Shown piece by piece: positions 34,094 to 43,355 of a DNA stretch of 64,000 bases. The position numbers and the translations under genes are program-made. Location: NCBI GenBank assembly GCA_030680175.1, contig JAUXWO010000123.1, positions 1 to 64,000 on the forward strand, written 5' to 3'. Position 1 is the stretch's first letter. Every line of letters starts with the position of its first letter. The DNA comes from Vicinamibacterales bacterium (GTDB lineage Bacteria; Acidobacteriota; Vicinamibacteria; Vicinamibacterales; UBA2999). A model generated the notes under the pieces. The model searched no databases, was not told the DNA's origin, and saw only the letters and a list, made by a program, of their open reading frames with translations.

Positions 34094-34317
34094 GGAGCCC
34101 TCTCCGGCTGTCAGCAGTCGGCACCTGGCGTCCGGCACTGGCTGGACCCACTCCTGACCATCGTACGGCACTTCCCGCCATCCGAAACGCGGTGCGACGA
34201 TCTGCCGCACGGCGCACAGGTGTGGGTGAGATGCGGCCCGGGGGCGATGGTGACACGGGGCGGGCTGGACCGTCGCTGTCCACGGCACGGGGCCTGACGT
34301 ACCGCGGTGCTCCGTGG

Positions 34318-34323
34318 TACAAC
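34318..34323 (+). promoter_or_regulatory. -10 element close to M28 gene start
   Basis: TACAAC ends 9 bp before ATG 34333, with no ribosome binding site. It fits the leaderless pattern seen elsewhere in this window. Confidence 0.35.
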
Positions 34324-34332
34324 TACCGGGCC

Positions 34333-36435
34333 ATGAAACAGACCGCTCTCGTCGTCCTCCTGACCGTCTCCGTCGCCGCCGCCGTGGCGGTGCCGTGGAC
34401 CGCCGCCTCGGCGGATCTCTCCACCAGCGCAGTCCAGACGCTGGCGCCGTGCGAGGCACGGCTACTGGAGGGGCCGCGGTCGGAGCAGTTCCGCGCGCAC
34501 CTCGAGCGGCTCACGCGCGAGCCGCACGTCGCCGGCTCCCCCGCGAGCTTCCGCGTCATCGAGTACCTCGAGCAGTCGATGCGTACGGCCGGCCTCACGG
34601 TCGAGCGCCATGAGTACGACGTGTACCTGCCGCACCATGTGCGGTCGGAGGCTGCGTTGGTCACGCCGCTCAGGATGCCGCTCAACAACCAGGAGAATGT
34701 CGTCGCGGAGGACCGCTTCTCGGCGGACCCGGCGCTCGGCACCGGCTGGGGCGCGTTCTCGGGCGAGGGCGACGTCACGGGGCCGGTCGTCTACGTGAAC
34801 TACGGGCGCAAGGAGGACTTCGAGACGCTCGCCAGGGCAGGCGTGGACGTGAAGGGCAAGGTCGTCGTCGCGCGGTTCGGCGGCAACTTCCGCGGCTACA
34901 AGGCGAAGTACGCCGAGGAGGCCGGCGCGATCGGGCTCATCGTCTACACCGACCCGATGGACGGCGGCTACGTGTCCGGGCCCGTCTATCCGGAGGGACG
35001 CTTCGCCAACGACAGCACCGTGCAGCGCGGGTCGTACCTGACGCTCGACTACACCGGCGACCCGCTCACGCCCTTCGAACCGGCGTACCCCTCGGACAGC
35101 GGGAAGGCCGTCACGCGGCTCGACCCGGCCGATGTGGCGTTTCATACGATCCCCGTGGTGCCGCTGCCGTACGGGTCGGCGAAGGAGATCCTCCAGCGCA
35201 TGACGGGCGCACCGGTGCCGGCCGGCTGGCAGGGCGGGCTGCCCTTCACCTACCGGCTGACGGGACCGGCCGATCTCACGGTGCGCCTGCACGTCGAGCA
35301 GCCCCGAAAGCTCACGCGTGTCGCCAACGTCGTCGGCACGATCGAGGGACGCGAGTTCCCCGACGAGTGGGTGATCTTCGGATCGCATCACGACGCCTGG
35401 GGCCACGGCGCCACGGACCCGAACAGCGGCACCGCGATGCTGCTCACGCTCGCCGACGCGCTCGGTACGCTCGACGGCGACTGCCGGCCGCGCCGCACGA
35501 TCAAGTTCGCGCACTGGGACGCCGAAGAGTTCTTCATCATGGGATCCGCGGAGTGGGTCGAGGAATTCCGCGACGAGCTGCGCGAGAAGGCCGTCGCCTA
35601 CATCAACGCGGACTCCGCGGTCACGGGCGCGAACTTCGGCGGATCCTCGTCGCCGTCGCTCAAGCGCCTGATGGTGGATGCCGGCCGCGCGGTGACGCAC
35701 CCCGACACGGGGAGTCCGGTCTACGCGCAGTGGGAGGCCCGCCTGCCACGCGGCCAGGAGCCCGACTTCGGCAACCTCGGCGGCGGCTCCGACCATGTGC
35801 CGTTCTACTCGCACATCGGGATCCCGGCGGCCGGGCCCGGCATGTCTGGCGCGACGCCCATCTACCATTCGAACTACGACACGTTCGCGTGGTTCGAGCG
35901 CTTCGGCGATCCGAAGTTCGAATACGGCCCGACGCTCGCGCGGTTGAACGGCATCGTCGCGCTGCGGCTGGCGAGCCACGACATCCTCCCGTTCGATCTC
36001 GTCCGCTACGCGACGGACCTCGAGCGCCACATCGGCGATCTCGAGGGCGTGGCGACCGAGCGCAAGCGCACGGGCCGCTTCCCCGCCCTCCGCGCGGAGT
36101 TGAAGCCCCTGCGGGCGGCGGCGGACGCCTTCGTCGCCGCGCGTGACCGTCGTGCCACCCGCACGTCCGAGCATCTGGCGCGCATCAACGCGCGGCTGAT
36201 CCAGGTCGAGCGGGCGCTGGTCCACGAGGGCGGACTGCCGTTCGGCGCGTGGAACCGCTCGGTGTACGCCTCGCCCGATCCGTGGAGCGGCTACGCCGCG
36301 TGGATGCTGCCGGGGCTGCGCTTCCAGGTGGAAGTGGGCACGGACGCCGAGGTGGCGGCGTGGGAGCAGATCTACGCCGAGCGCATGCGCGCGCTCACGG
36401 CCGCGATTCAGGCGGCGACGGCGGCGCTCCGGTAG
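34333..36435 (+). CDS. Exported M28 peptidase, glutamate carboxypeptidase II-like
   Basis: The 700-aa protein has a signal peptide, a protease-associated (PA) domain (about 130-300, with GKVVVARFGGNFRGYKAKYAEEAGAIGLI) and an M28 di-zinc catalytic domain. Visible ligand regions are FGSHHDAWGHGATDPNSG, HWDAEEFFIMGSAEW and YHSNYDTFAWFERF. A transferrin-receptor-like dimerisation domain occupies the last 120 residues. This is the PSMA/GCPII layout, cleaving C-terminal Glu or similar residues from peptides outside the cytoplasm. The start at ATG 34333 is supported by the signal peptide. Confidence 0.93.
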   Translation: MKQTALVVLLTVSVAAAVAVPWTAASADLSTSAVQTLAPCEARLLEGPRSEQFRAHLERLTREPHVAGSPASFRVIEYLEQSMRTAGLTVERHEYDVYLPHHVRSEAALVTPLRMPLNNQENVVAEDRFSADPALGTGWGAFSGEGDVTGPVVYVNYGRKEDFETLARAGVDVKGKVVVARFGGNFRGYKAKYAEEAGAIGLIVYTDPMDGGYVSGPVYPEGRFANDSTVQRGSYLTLDYTGDPLTPFEPAYPSDSGKAVTRLDPADVAFHTIPVVPLPYGSAKEILQRMTGAPVPAGWQGGLPFTYRLTGPADLTVRLHVEQPRKLTRVANVVGTIEGREFPDEWVIFGSHHDAWGHGATDPNSGTAMLLTLADALGTLDGDCRPRRTIKFAHWDAEEFFIMGSAEWVEEFRDELREKAVAYINADSAVTGANFGGSSSPSLKRLMVDAGRAVTHPDTGSPVYAQWEARLPRGQEPDFGNLGGGSDHVPFYSHIGIPAAGPGMSGATPIYHSNYDTFAWFERFGDPKFEYGPTLARLNGIVALRLASHDILPFDLVRYATDLERHIGDLEGVATERKRTGRFPALRAELKPLRAAADAFVAARDRRATRTSEHLARINARLIQVERALVHEGGLPFGAWNRSVYASPDPWSGYAAWMLPGLRFQVEVGTDAEVAAWEQIYAERMRALTAAIQAATAALR

Positions 36436-36449
36436 CACGATCGGCGATC

Positions 36450-36568
36450 AGCTGTCGGCTGTCGGCAGCTCTCGGCTCTCGGCTATCGGCTCTCGGCTAT
36501 CGGCTATCGGCTATCGGCTATCGGCTATCGGCGAACAGCGAATAGCGAATAGCGAATAGCGAATGGCG
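36450..36568. repeat. Heptamer repeats (CGGCTAT and GCGAATA families)
   Basis: Seven-base units of the CGGCTNT type, first variable (tgt, ctc) and then uniform CGGCTAT, run to about 36532. They pass directly into GCGAATA units, which are the reverse complement of the family at 20422. The array fills the spacer between two convergent genes, ending next to the methyltransferase stop. Confidence 0.88.
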
Positions 36569-36573
36569 AACGT

Positions 36574-37257
36574 TCAGCGAACGGGCTGAAAGACGAGGAA
36601 GTGCTGCTGCGGCAGGAAGTCGTGCTGCGTCTCGAGGCGGTACCCGGCCTGCTGCATCTCCGCGATGATCTGCGCCGCCTCGAAGCGGAACTCCGGAGGC
36701 GGACCGGCCGGCGCGTCCTTGCGGTAGTCCACGATCGCGATGCGCCCCGACGCGGTGAGGGACGCCTTGAGGGCCCCGAAGTACGACACGCGCGACGGCA
36801 GGTGATGGTACGTGTTCACGATCAGGATCGCGTCCACCGGCTTCGGCAGGTTCGGGCTGTCGGACGCGGCCTGGACCGTGACCACATTCATCATGTGCTC
36901 GCCGTGGGCGCGCTTCTGGATGAACTCGAGCATGGCCGCCTCGACGTCCACCGCGTACACCGTGCCCTGCGGCACGGCCTTCGCCAGCCGCATCGTGAAG
37001 TAGCCGGTGCCGGCGCCGATGTCGGCGACCGTGCCGCCGGCGCCCAGGCCCAGCGCCTCGATCACGCGCGCCGGCATCTGCCACGCGTCACGCGCCGGGT
37101 CGTCGAACGACTTCGCGAACCGCTCGGGGTCGTCGAAGCGATGCTCCATGTGCTCGGGCTTGTGGGGCGGCTGGTGATCCTGCGCCAACACGACGGGCGC
37201 CGTCAGGACGGCCGCCAGCGCACAGGCGGCGGCGCTCCGCAGGCAATGAGACTTCAT
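36574..37257 (-). CDS. Class I SAM-dependent methyltransferase with signal peptide
   Basis: The 227-aa product has a Rossmann methyltransferase core: motif I ADIGAGTGYFT (about 79-89), acidic loop AVDVEAAML, and LIVNTYHHLP. It also has a convincing N-terminal signal sequence (about 1-25) and a His/Pro/Met-rich linker (HQPPHKPEHMEHRF). Export of a SAM enzyme is surprising, because SAM is cytoplasmic, but similar acidobacterial proteins carry such leaders. Substrate unknown. The ribosome binding site GAGAGG precedes ATG 37257. It is divergent from the DUF4112 gene. Confidence 0.8.
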   Translation of the reverse strand: MKSHCLRSAAACALAAVLTAPVVLAQDHQPPHKPEHMEHRFDDPERFAKSFDDPARDAWQMPARVIEALGLGAGGTVADIGAGTGYFTMRLAKAVPQGTVYAVDVEAAMLEFIQKRAHGEHMMNVVTVQAASDSPNLPKPVDAILIVNTYHHLPSRVSYFGALKASLTASGRIAIVDYRKDAPAGPPPEFRFEAAQIIAEMQQAGYRLETQHDFLPQQHFLVFQPVR

Positions 37258-37289
37258 GGGTACCTCTCGGATGAAACCGGTTCCCGCTC

Positions 37290-37314
37290 ATCATAGCGCG
37301 ACAGCTGCTATCGT
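37290..37314. promoter_or_regulatory. Back-to-back -10 elements
   Basis: TATGAT on the minus strand (37295-37290) serves the methyltransferase gene and TATCGT on the plus strand (37309-37314) serves the DUF4112 gene. They are 13 bp apart. Confidence 0.35.
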
Positions 37315-37328
37315 CAGGGAGACCACCC

Positions 37329-37883
37329 ATGTGGGACTCCCTGCTGTTCTGGCTGCTCGCCGCCTTCGCCTTCGCCCTCGCCGCCGGCGCGCTGGTGTAC
37401 GTCGTCACGCGGTGGATGTTCATCCGCACGGCGGAGCAGGTGGCCCGGCAGGTCGATCGGCGGATCGGCCCGATGGCGGCGCGCACGGCGACGCGGATGG
37501 CCGCCTACGCCCAGGCCTCGGGCGTGCCGCTCGAGGAGGCGAACCGTAAGTACGGCGAGCACATCGAGCGGCTGGCCCGCCTGATGGACAGCGCGATCAC
37601 CGTGCCCGTCCTGGGCAAGGTCGGGCTGGATCCCGTGATCGGCCTGATCCCCGGCGTGGGCGACCTCGCCGGCGCGGCGGTGTCGCTGTCGATGATCGCG
37701 CGGGCCCTGCACTACGGGCCGCCGCCGGCCCTCGTGTCCAAGATGCTGTCGAACGTCTTCGTCGACATCCTCCTCGGCGCCATCCCCGTCGTCGGGTTCT
37801 TCGGCGACGTGTGGTTCAGGGCCAACGATCGCAATGCCGAGCTGATGCGCGAGTTCCTGAACCGGCCGCCTGCGCACTCGTGA
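37329..37883 (+). CDS. DUF4112 membrane protein
   Basis: The 184-aa protein has an N-terminal membrane segment (about 3-24), a basic linker and the DUF4112 core. The core shows LARLMDSAITVPVLGKVGLDPVIGLIPGVGDL (about 82-113), a second hydrophobic helix and LSNVFVDILLGAIPVVGFFGDVWFRANDRN. Glycine/proline-rich helices suggest a membrane-associated fold. Function is unknown. Confidence 0.85.
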   Translation: MWDSLLFWLLAAFAFALAAGALVYVVTRWMFIRTAEQVARQVDRRIGPMAARTATRMAAYAQASGVPLEEANRKYGEHIERLARLMDSAITVPVLGKVGLDPVIGLIPGVGDLAGAAVSLSMIARALHYGPPPALVSKMLSNVFVDILLGAIPVVGFFGDVWFRANDRNAELMREFLNRPPAHS

Positions 37884-37910
37884 GCCTGATCCGACGGCCG
37901 TGGCTCCGGG

Positions 37911-37916
37911 TATGAT
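37911..37916 (+). promoter_or_regulatory. -10 element close to HbpS-like gene
   Basis: TATGAT ends 9 bp before ATG 37926. No ribosome binding site is visible. Confidence 0.4.
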
Positions 37917-37925
37917 GGGCGCATC

Positions 37926-38417
37926 ATGCTGAACCTTCGCACCGTGCTGACCGCCCTCGCCCTGAACCTCGCCCTCGGATTCGTCCTCGGGCCCGCGGCC
38001 GAGGCGCAGTTCACCACGCGCCAGGCCCTGACGCTCGACGGCGCCAAGCGCATCATGGCGGCCGCCGAAGCGGAGGCGGTCAAGCACAAGTGGACCGTCG
38101 CCATCGCCATCGTCGACGAGGCCGGTGACCTGATCGCCCTCCATAAGATCGACGACACGCAGGCGGGCAGCATCGACATCGCCATCGGGAAGGCGCGCAC
38201 GTCCGCACGCATGAAGCGGCCGACCAAGGCGCTGGAGGATGCGATCGCCGGGGGACGCCACGCCCTGCTGGGCGTCGACGGCCTGATGCCGCTCGAAGGC
38301 GGCGTGCCGATCACGGTGGACGGCCGCATCATCGGCGCCGTCGGCGTGAGCGGCGTCACGTCGCAGCAGGACGCGCAGGTGGCGATGGCGGGGATCGCCG
38401 CGCTCGGCGGCCAGTAG
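37926..38417 (+). CDS. Exported GlcG/HbpS-family protein
   Basis: The 163-aa protein has a signal peptide (about 1-28) and a single GlcG/HbpS domain. Motifs are LTLDGAKRIMAAAEAEA, VAIAIVDEAGDLIALHKID, IAIGKARTSAR and the closing GGVPITVDGRIIGAVGVSG. Members bind heme or act in glycolate or diol-utilisation loci; here no such partner is adjacent, so the ligand is open. The 232-bp region after it contains no complete gene. One frame there reads FWARDDTSLFLLLSQNLSE, which looks like a coding remnant but cannot be assigned. Confidence 0.83.
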   Translation: MLNLRTVLTALALNLALGFVLGPAAEAQFTTRQALTLDGAKRIMAAAEAEAVKHKWTVAIAIVDEAGDLIALHKIDDTQAGSIDIAIGKARTSARMKRPTKALEDAIAGGRHALLGVDGLMPLEGGVPITVDGRIIGAVGVSGVTSQQDAQVAMAGIAALGGQ

Positions 38418-38649
38418 CCCAAGCGGCCGCGCGCGCAGTTCCTACGCTTCTGGGCGCGCGACGACACCAGTCTGTTCCTGCTGCTCAGCCAGAATCTCAG
38501 CGAGCGGCACGACGAGGTCCGCAAGCCCCTCGGTGCCTCGGGGCGCCGCTGCGGGAAGGCGCGTCTCATGGTTGGACGGACCTCGAGAAGTCTTTACTTT
38601 TCATTTACGGCCTAATCTGGCGGCTGGAGTAGGCTTTAGGCTGCTCACC

Positions 38650-40539
38650 ATGCAACCCGCACCGGTCTTCCAGTGGGGCGAGTGGACCTTCGAACCGTCG
38701 GAATGGCGTCTGACCAGCGCCAGCGGCCGGGTCGTGTCCCTGCCGAACAAGTCGCTCGAACTGCTCGCGCTGCTGCTGGTTCGGGCGCCAGGGCTGGTGT
38801 CCAAGGACGAGATTCTTGGCACCGTCTGGCGCGATGCAGTCGTCGAGGAAGGCAACATCGCGTTTCACATCGCGGCGCTGCGCAAGGCCCTCGATGCCCC
38901 CGGGGGCGGCGCCTCGTGCATTGGAACCGTGCGCGGGCGTGGCTATCGATTCGTCGCGGCGGTCACCCACAAGCGATCGGAGGCCGGGCCGGCGGTCGCT
39001 CCCGAACCGGGTCCGACAGCACCGGCCCTCGCGCCAGCGGGCGCAGCCGTCACGCCCGCCGGGACGCCCGCGCCCGCCGTGGCACCGCGAACGACGCCAA
39101 ACTGGCTCTTCCCGGCCGCGCTGCTCGTGGCCGCGGCCAGCCTCCTCGTCTGGCTCGCCATCCCCACAACCGAGACGCGTGTACGCGAGGTCGCGGTCCT
39201 GCCCGTTCGCGCCGCCGGCGACTCGGCGGTGGTCGAGGGGCTGGCCGAGGCCATTGCGGCGCAGTTGGCGCGGCAGACGACCCTGCCCACGCAGATGGCC
39301 ACCGGCGGCGCGCCGGGGGAGAGCGCGCTGGAGGCCGGCCGGCGGCTCCAGGCCGACACCGTGTTGACGACGACGGTCGATCGATCACGCGATCCCTGGC
39401 GTGTCACCGTGCAGCTGACACGCACCCGCGACCAGCGGCAGTTGTGGGCGTCGGTGTTCGACGTCCCGCCGGTCGAGCCCGTCGTCGGCATCGCCATCGG
39501 CGCGCGCGTGGCCGGGGGCCTGGGCCGGCGTTTCGATGTGCTCGCGACGGAGGGTCCCCCGGGGGGCGTGAACCAGGCGGCCTTCGACCTCTTCGTCCAG
39601 GGGCGCGAGTTGTGGCGGCTCAGGACGCCGCATTCCGTGCAGCAGGCCATTGTGCGCTACGAGCAGGCGATCGCGATCGAGCCGGCGTTCGCGCGCGCGT
39701 ACGCGGGGCTCGCGGATTGCTACAATCTCACGCTGTCGGGCCTGCCGGCGGAGGTCCGCCATGCCCGGGCAAAGGCCCATGCGGAGCACGCCCTCGCGCT
39801 GGATCCCGGTCTGGCCGAGGCGCACACGTCGCTCGCGTTCCTCCGTTACAAGTTCGAGTGGCGCTGGCGCGATGCCGAGGCCGCGTTCAGGCGCGCGATC
39901 GAGGCCGACCCGTCGTACGCGCTCGCGCACCACTGGTACGGCGAGATGCTGGGCCTGCTGGGACGGTACGACGAGGCGATTGCCGAGTTGCGCCGCGCAC
40001 GGGCGCTCGAGCCGAACGCCCTCGCGATTGACAGCGACCTCGTGCCGCCACTGCTGCGGGCCGGCCGCGTCGCGGAGGCGCGCGCGGTGGTCGAGGCCGC
40101 CGCCGCGGCCAACCCGAACTGGCACTGGGTGCCGCGACGGATGGCTGAAGTGCTCGCGGCGGAAGGGCGCGAGCGGGAGAGCCTCGAAGAGCACTGGCGC
40201 GCGCTGGTGCTGAGCGGGGCCACGCTCGACTGGATCGAGGCACTGCGCGAGGCGTACCGGGCCGGCGGCTTGCCGGCCGTGCTTCGCCTGGAGATTGCGC
40301 AGCTCGAGGCCGCCGAGGCCACCTCGCCAGGCGGGCCGCAGAACGCGACGTTCCTCTCGCTCAAGTACGCGCGGCTCGGTGAGCGCGGCGAGGCCCTGCG
40401 CTGGATCGCCACCGCGCTCGATCGTCGCGAAGACGCGGCCATCCATCTCCTCACCCATCCCGACTACGACTCGCTGCGCGGGGATCCGGCATTCCAGCGG
40501 CTGCTCGAGAGAGTGGGGGTCTCCCCGCCCCAATCGTGA
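38650..40539 (+). CDS. Membrane-anchored winged-helix regulator with TPR domain
   Basis: The 629-aa protein begins with an OmpR/CadC-type winged helix (about 5-105; FEPSEWRLTSASGRVVSLPNKSLELLALLLVRAPGLVSKDE and GTVRGRGYRF). A Pro/Ala-rich linker, one membrane segment (about 156-173), a TolB/FlgO-like domain (about 180-300) and at least five TPR units (about 310-560; AYAGLADCYNL, AEAHTSLAFLRY, AHHWYGEMLGLLGRYDEAIAELRRA) follow. CadC-like regulators with TPR tails are a typical acidobacterial expansion. Target genes are unknown; the downstream exoprotein is a candidate. Confidence 0.88.
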   Translation: MQPAPVFQWGEWTFEPSEWRLTSASGRVVSLPNKSLELLALLLVRAPGLVSKDEILGTVWRDAVVEEGNIAFHIAALRKALDAPGGGASCIGTVRGRGYRFVAAVTHKRSEAGPAVAPEPGPTAPALAPAGAAVTPAGTPAPAVAPRTTPNWLFPAALLVAAASLLVWLAIPTTETRVREVAVLPVRAAGDSAVVEGLAEAIAAQLARQTTLPTQMATGGAPGESALEAGRRLQADTVLTTTVDRSRDPWRVTVQLTRTRDQRQLWASVFDVPPVEPVVGIAIGARVAGGLGRRFDVLATEGPPGGVNQAAFDLFVQGRELWRLRTPHSVQQAIVRYEQAIAIEPAFARAYAGLADCYNLTLSGLPAEVRHARAKAHAEHALALDPGLAEAHTSLAFLRYKFEWRWRDAEAAFRRAIEADPSYALAHHWYGEMLGLLGRYDEAIAELRRARALEPNALAIDSDLVPPLLRAGRVAEARAVVEAAAAANPNWHWVPRRMAEVLAAEGRERESLEEHWRALVLSGATLDWIEALREAYRAGGLPAVLRLEIAQLEAAEATSPGGPQNATFLSLKYARLGERGEALRWIATALDRREDAAIHLLTHPDYDSLRGDPAFQRLLERVGVSPPQS

Positions 40540-40727
40540 GCGCGACGTCTGTACGAGAGCGGCACCGGATGACCCAGTTTCTGGCGTGCGCTCGAGGGCG
40601 TTAAAACGGTTGAGCTGGGGGAGATAAATGAAGAATAAAGAGGGCACCAACGCCCGCTAAAGGACTTCTCGTCCGCCTGTGCCTCATTGTGTCACCTCGC
40701 AGGCTTGACCTGCAGGAGAAACAACGA

Positions 40728-43244
40728 ATGATGAGGATTGGCTCCCCAGCCCATCGGCTCTCAATCACGGCGCTCGTGCTGGTCGCTCTCGGGCTTCCCG
40801 CGCGGTCACTTGCACAGGCACCCACCTTCAGCGCGCTCGTCACGTCCGGTACCGGCTCAGGCACAGCCTTTCCCGAAGCTGCGGCGGTGGGCGACTTCAA
40901 CGGTGACGGCAATCTGGACGCCCTCGTCACCGACGGAACCACCTCCTTGCGCCTGATGCTCGGCCACGGCAACGGCACGTTTACAAAACACGATGTCAGT
41001 GCGCCTGGGACGAACCCCGGGCCGATCCGGGCCGCCCACCTGAACGGCGACGCCAGGCTCGATGCCGTCCTGACCAGCAATGGCCCGGGCAACGCGACCG
41101 TGCTGATCAACACGGGGAACGACACGAACGGGGTGCCGCAATTCACCCTCACCACCTATGCCGGTGGCGGCCGCTCGGTCACCGTCGGTGATCTGAATGG
41201 CGACGGGTATCCCGACTTCATTACCGGCGACGCGTGGGGCACTCTGCGGGTGCATGTGAACGATGGCACGGGCACCTTCGCCGCCGGTCAGGTGACCAAC
41301 ATCGTGCCGAACACCGGCGGTCCCTCGGTCGGCCGCGGCGTCATCGCTGACCTGAACGGCGACGGCCGCGCCGATTTCGTCGTGACCAGCACGCAGTCCG
41401 GCAGGACCAATATCTTCTTCGGCAACGGGGATGGCACGCTGCAGACGACACCAGTCCAGATTCCAGTCCACGCGTTTGATGTGGCCGTGGCCGATCTGAA
41501 CCACGACGGCACACCGGATCTCATCCAGGCGGCCGGCGGGCCACTGCTGGTCCACCTCAACAGCGGTGATGGAACATTCAGTGCACCGCCGGCCGAGTAC
41601 ACACTGGGCGGCGGCTCGGTCACCACGGCAGATATCAACGGCGACGGTCACCTGGATGTCGTCGTGGGACACAACGTGGTGCGGCTCGGGGACGGGACCG
41701 GGGCGCTCGGCACCGAACACCTGTTCTTGACCAACGACAATGCGCGCGACGTTGCCGTGGCTGATTTCAATGGGGACGGAAAGCCCGACATCGGAACCGT
41801 CGGCCGCGACGCCCGCCGATACAGCGTGTTCTTGAACACCACGGTGTTCGCCCCGCCGGTGGTGACCGTGTTTGCCAGCGGCACGGCGGCCGTCACGACC
41901 TGGGATCCGATTTTCCCAGCCTCCGCTTTCCACCCCTGGCAATCGCAGTGCTCGGCGGTGCCTGCGGTCGGGCCGAATGCCAACTGGGTGAACCCCCACG
42001 CCGCGTTCGCCTTCCCCCTGGGATCGCATCCGTGGGAAGACGATGCGCCGTACGATTTCGCCGCGCACTGGATCAATGCGTGGTCGGACTTGAATTCCCG
42101 TGGACCGTCCGGGCAGAACTGGACGAAGTACAGCACCACCGTCACGGGCGCGGGCGACTTCGTCCTGCAGTTTCTTGCCGACAACTGTTCCTGGATCTAT
42201 CTGAACGACCAGCTCATCGGCGTTCAGGATGACAACTGGTCGATCAACGGCACCGGGCGCTACACCATCAGCCTGACTGGCGCGGGGCCGCACGAGCTCA
42301 GCTTCATCATCTGGGATGGTGGCGGCCTGGCTGGCGGCAAGTTCCGGCTCGAGACCGTTCAATCCTTCCAGGACAACAATCCCGGCGAGGACCTGCCGCC
42401 GCCGCCGCCGTCCGACACCACGCCGCCGGTGATCGGCGCCCTGACCGACCTCGTCGCCGAGGCCACCCAGCCGGGCGGAGCCTTCGTGGCCTTCACCGTG
42501 ACGGCCGAGGATGATGTCGATGGCACCGTGGACCCTGTGGCGGCGCCGGCGTCCAACAGCCTGTTCCCGATCGGGAGCACCACGGTGACGGTGACGGCGA
42601 CGGACAGCGCCGGCAACTCGAGCCAGGACACGTTCACCGTCACGGTCGAAGACACCACGCCACCGGTGATTACGAGCATCTCGGGCAATCTGATTGCCGA
42701 GGCGACGAGCGCCGCTGGTGCCATCGTCACCTACGATCCCGCGACCGCCACCGACGCGGTGGGCGTCGTGTCGATTACCTACAGCACGGAGTCCGGCGCC
42801 ACGTTCCCCATCGGCACAACGACCGTGACCGTCACCGCGTCGGATGCCGCCGGCAACGCGAGCTCCGCGTCGTTCACCGTGACCGTGCAGGACACGACCG
42901 CGCCGGCGATCGGTGACGTCACGCCGTCACAAGCGACGATCTGGCCGCCGAATCACCGGATGGTTGCGATCAACGTCAACGCGGTCGCCAGCGATGTGGT
43001 CGGCGTCACCTCGCTGAAGATCATCAGCGTGACCAGCAGCGAGCCCGACAACGGCCTGGGCGATGGCGATACGGTGGGTGACATCGTCATCACCGGCCCG
43101 CTGTCCGTCGATCTCCGTGCCGAGCGTTCCGGCAGTGGCAACGGCCGCACCTACACCATCACGGTGGAGGCACGCGATGCGGCCGGCAACGCGAGCACGA
43201 AGACCTGCACGGTCTTCGTGCCGAAGAGCCAGGGTCGCAGGTAG
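40728..43244 (+). CDS. Secreted FG-GAP/VCBS repeat protein with HYR domains
   Basis: The 838-aa protein has a signal peptide and seven FG-GAP/VCBS calcium-loop repeats of the form D-x-N-x-D-G-x-x-D (DFNGDGNLD, DLNGDGYPD, DLNGDGRAD, DINGDGHLD and others) over residues 45-370. A beta-rich domain (about 390-560) has paired cysteines, and two HYR/Ig-like repeats (VTVTATDSAGN, VTVTASDAAGN) follow, then a similar C-terminal module. It is probably cell-surface or secreted and adhesive. AGGAGA lies 9-10 bp before ATG 40728. A strong terminator at 43271 ends the transcript. Confidence 0.85.
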   Translation: MMRIGSPAHRLSITALVLVALGLPARSLAQAPTFSALVTSGTGSGTAFPEAAAVGDFNGDGNLDALVTDGTTSLRLMLGHGNGTFTKHDVSAPGTNPGPIRAAHLNGDARLDAVLTSNGPGNATVLINTGNDTNGVPQFTLTTYAGGGRSVTVGDLNGDGYPDFITGDAWGTLRVHVNDGTGTFAAGQVTNIVPNTGGPSVGRGVIADLNGDGRADFVVTSTQSGRTNIFFGNGDGTLQTTPVQIPVHAFDVAVADLNHDGTPDLIQAAGGPLLVHLNSGDGTFSAPPAEYTLGGGSVTTADINGDGHLDVVVGHNVVRLGDGTGALGTEHLFLTNDNARDVAVADFNGDGKPDIGTVGRDARRYSVFLNTTVFAPPVVTVFASGTAAVTTWDPIFPASAFHPWQSQCSAVPAVGPNANWVNPHAAFAFPLGSHPWEDDAPYDFAAHWINAWSDLNSRGPSGQNWTKYSTTVTGAGDFVLQFLADNCSWIYLNDQLIGVQDDNWSINGTGRYTISLTGAGPHELSFIIWDGGGLAGGKFRLETVQSFQDNNPGEDLPPPPPSDTTPPVIGALTDLVAEATQPGGAFVAFTVTAEDDVDGTVDPVAAPASNSLFPIGSTTVTVTATDSAGNSSQDTFTVTVEDTTPPVITSISGNLIAEATSAAGAIVTYDPATATDAVGVVSITYSTESGATFPIGTTTVTVTASDAAGNASSASFTVTVQDTTAPAIGDVTPSQATIWPPNHRMVAINVNAVASDVVGVTSLKIISVTSSEPDNGLGDGDTVGDIVITGPLSVDLRAERSGSGNGRTYTITVEARDAAGNASTKTCTVFVPKSQGRR

Positions 43245-43270
43245 CCGCGACCTCCGGTTGCCGTTCTTCG

Positions 43271-43304
43271 AGAGCCCGCCCGAAAGGGCGGGCTCTTCAC
43301 TTTT
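43271..43304 (+). terminator. Rho-independent terminator
   Basis: A perfect 11-bp stem, AGAGCCCGCCC with GGGCGGGCTCT around a GAAA tetraloop, is followed by TCAC and TTTT. Confidence 0.9.
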
Positions 43305-43343
43305 CAGGGCCAACTGACGCTTCCCTCGACGCCCGCCTGCGGC

Positions 43344-43349
43344 TATAGT
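43344..43349 (+). promoter_or_regulatory. -10 element abutting deacylase start
   Basis: TATAGT ends 6 bp before ATG 43356; no ribosome binding site lies between them. Confidence 0.5.
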
Positions 43350-43355
43350 CGCGCC

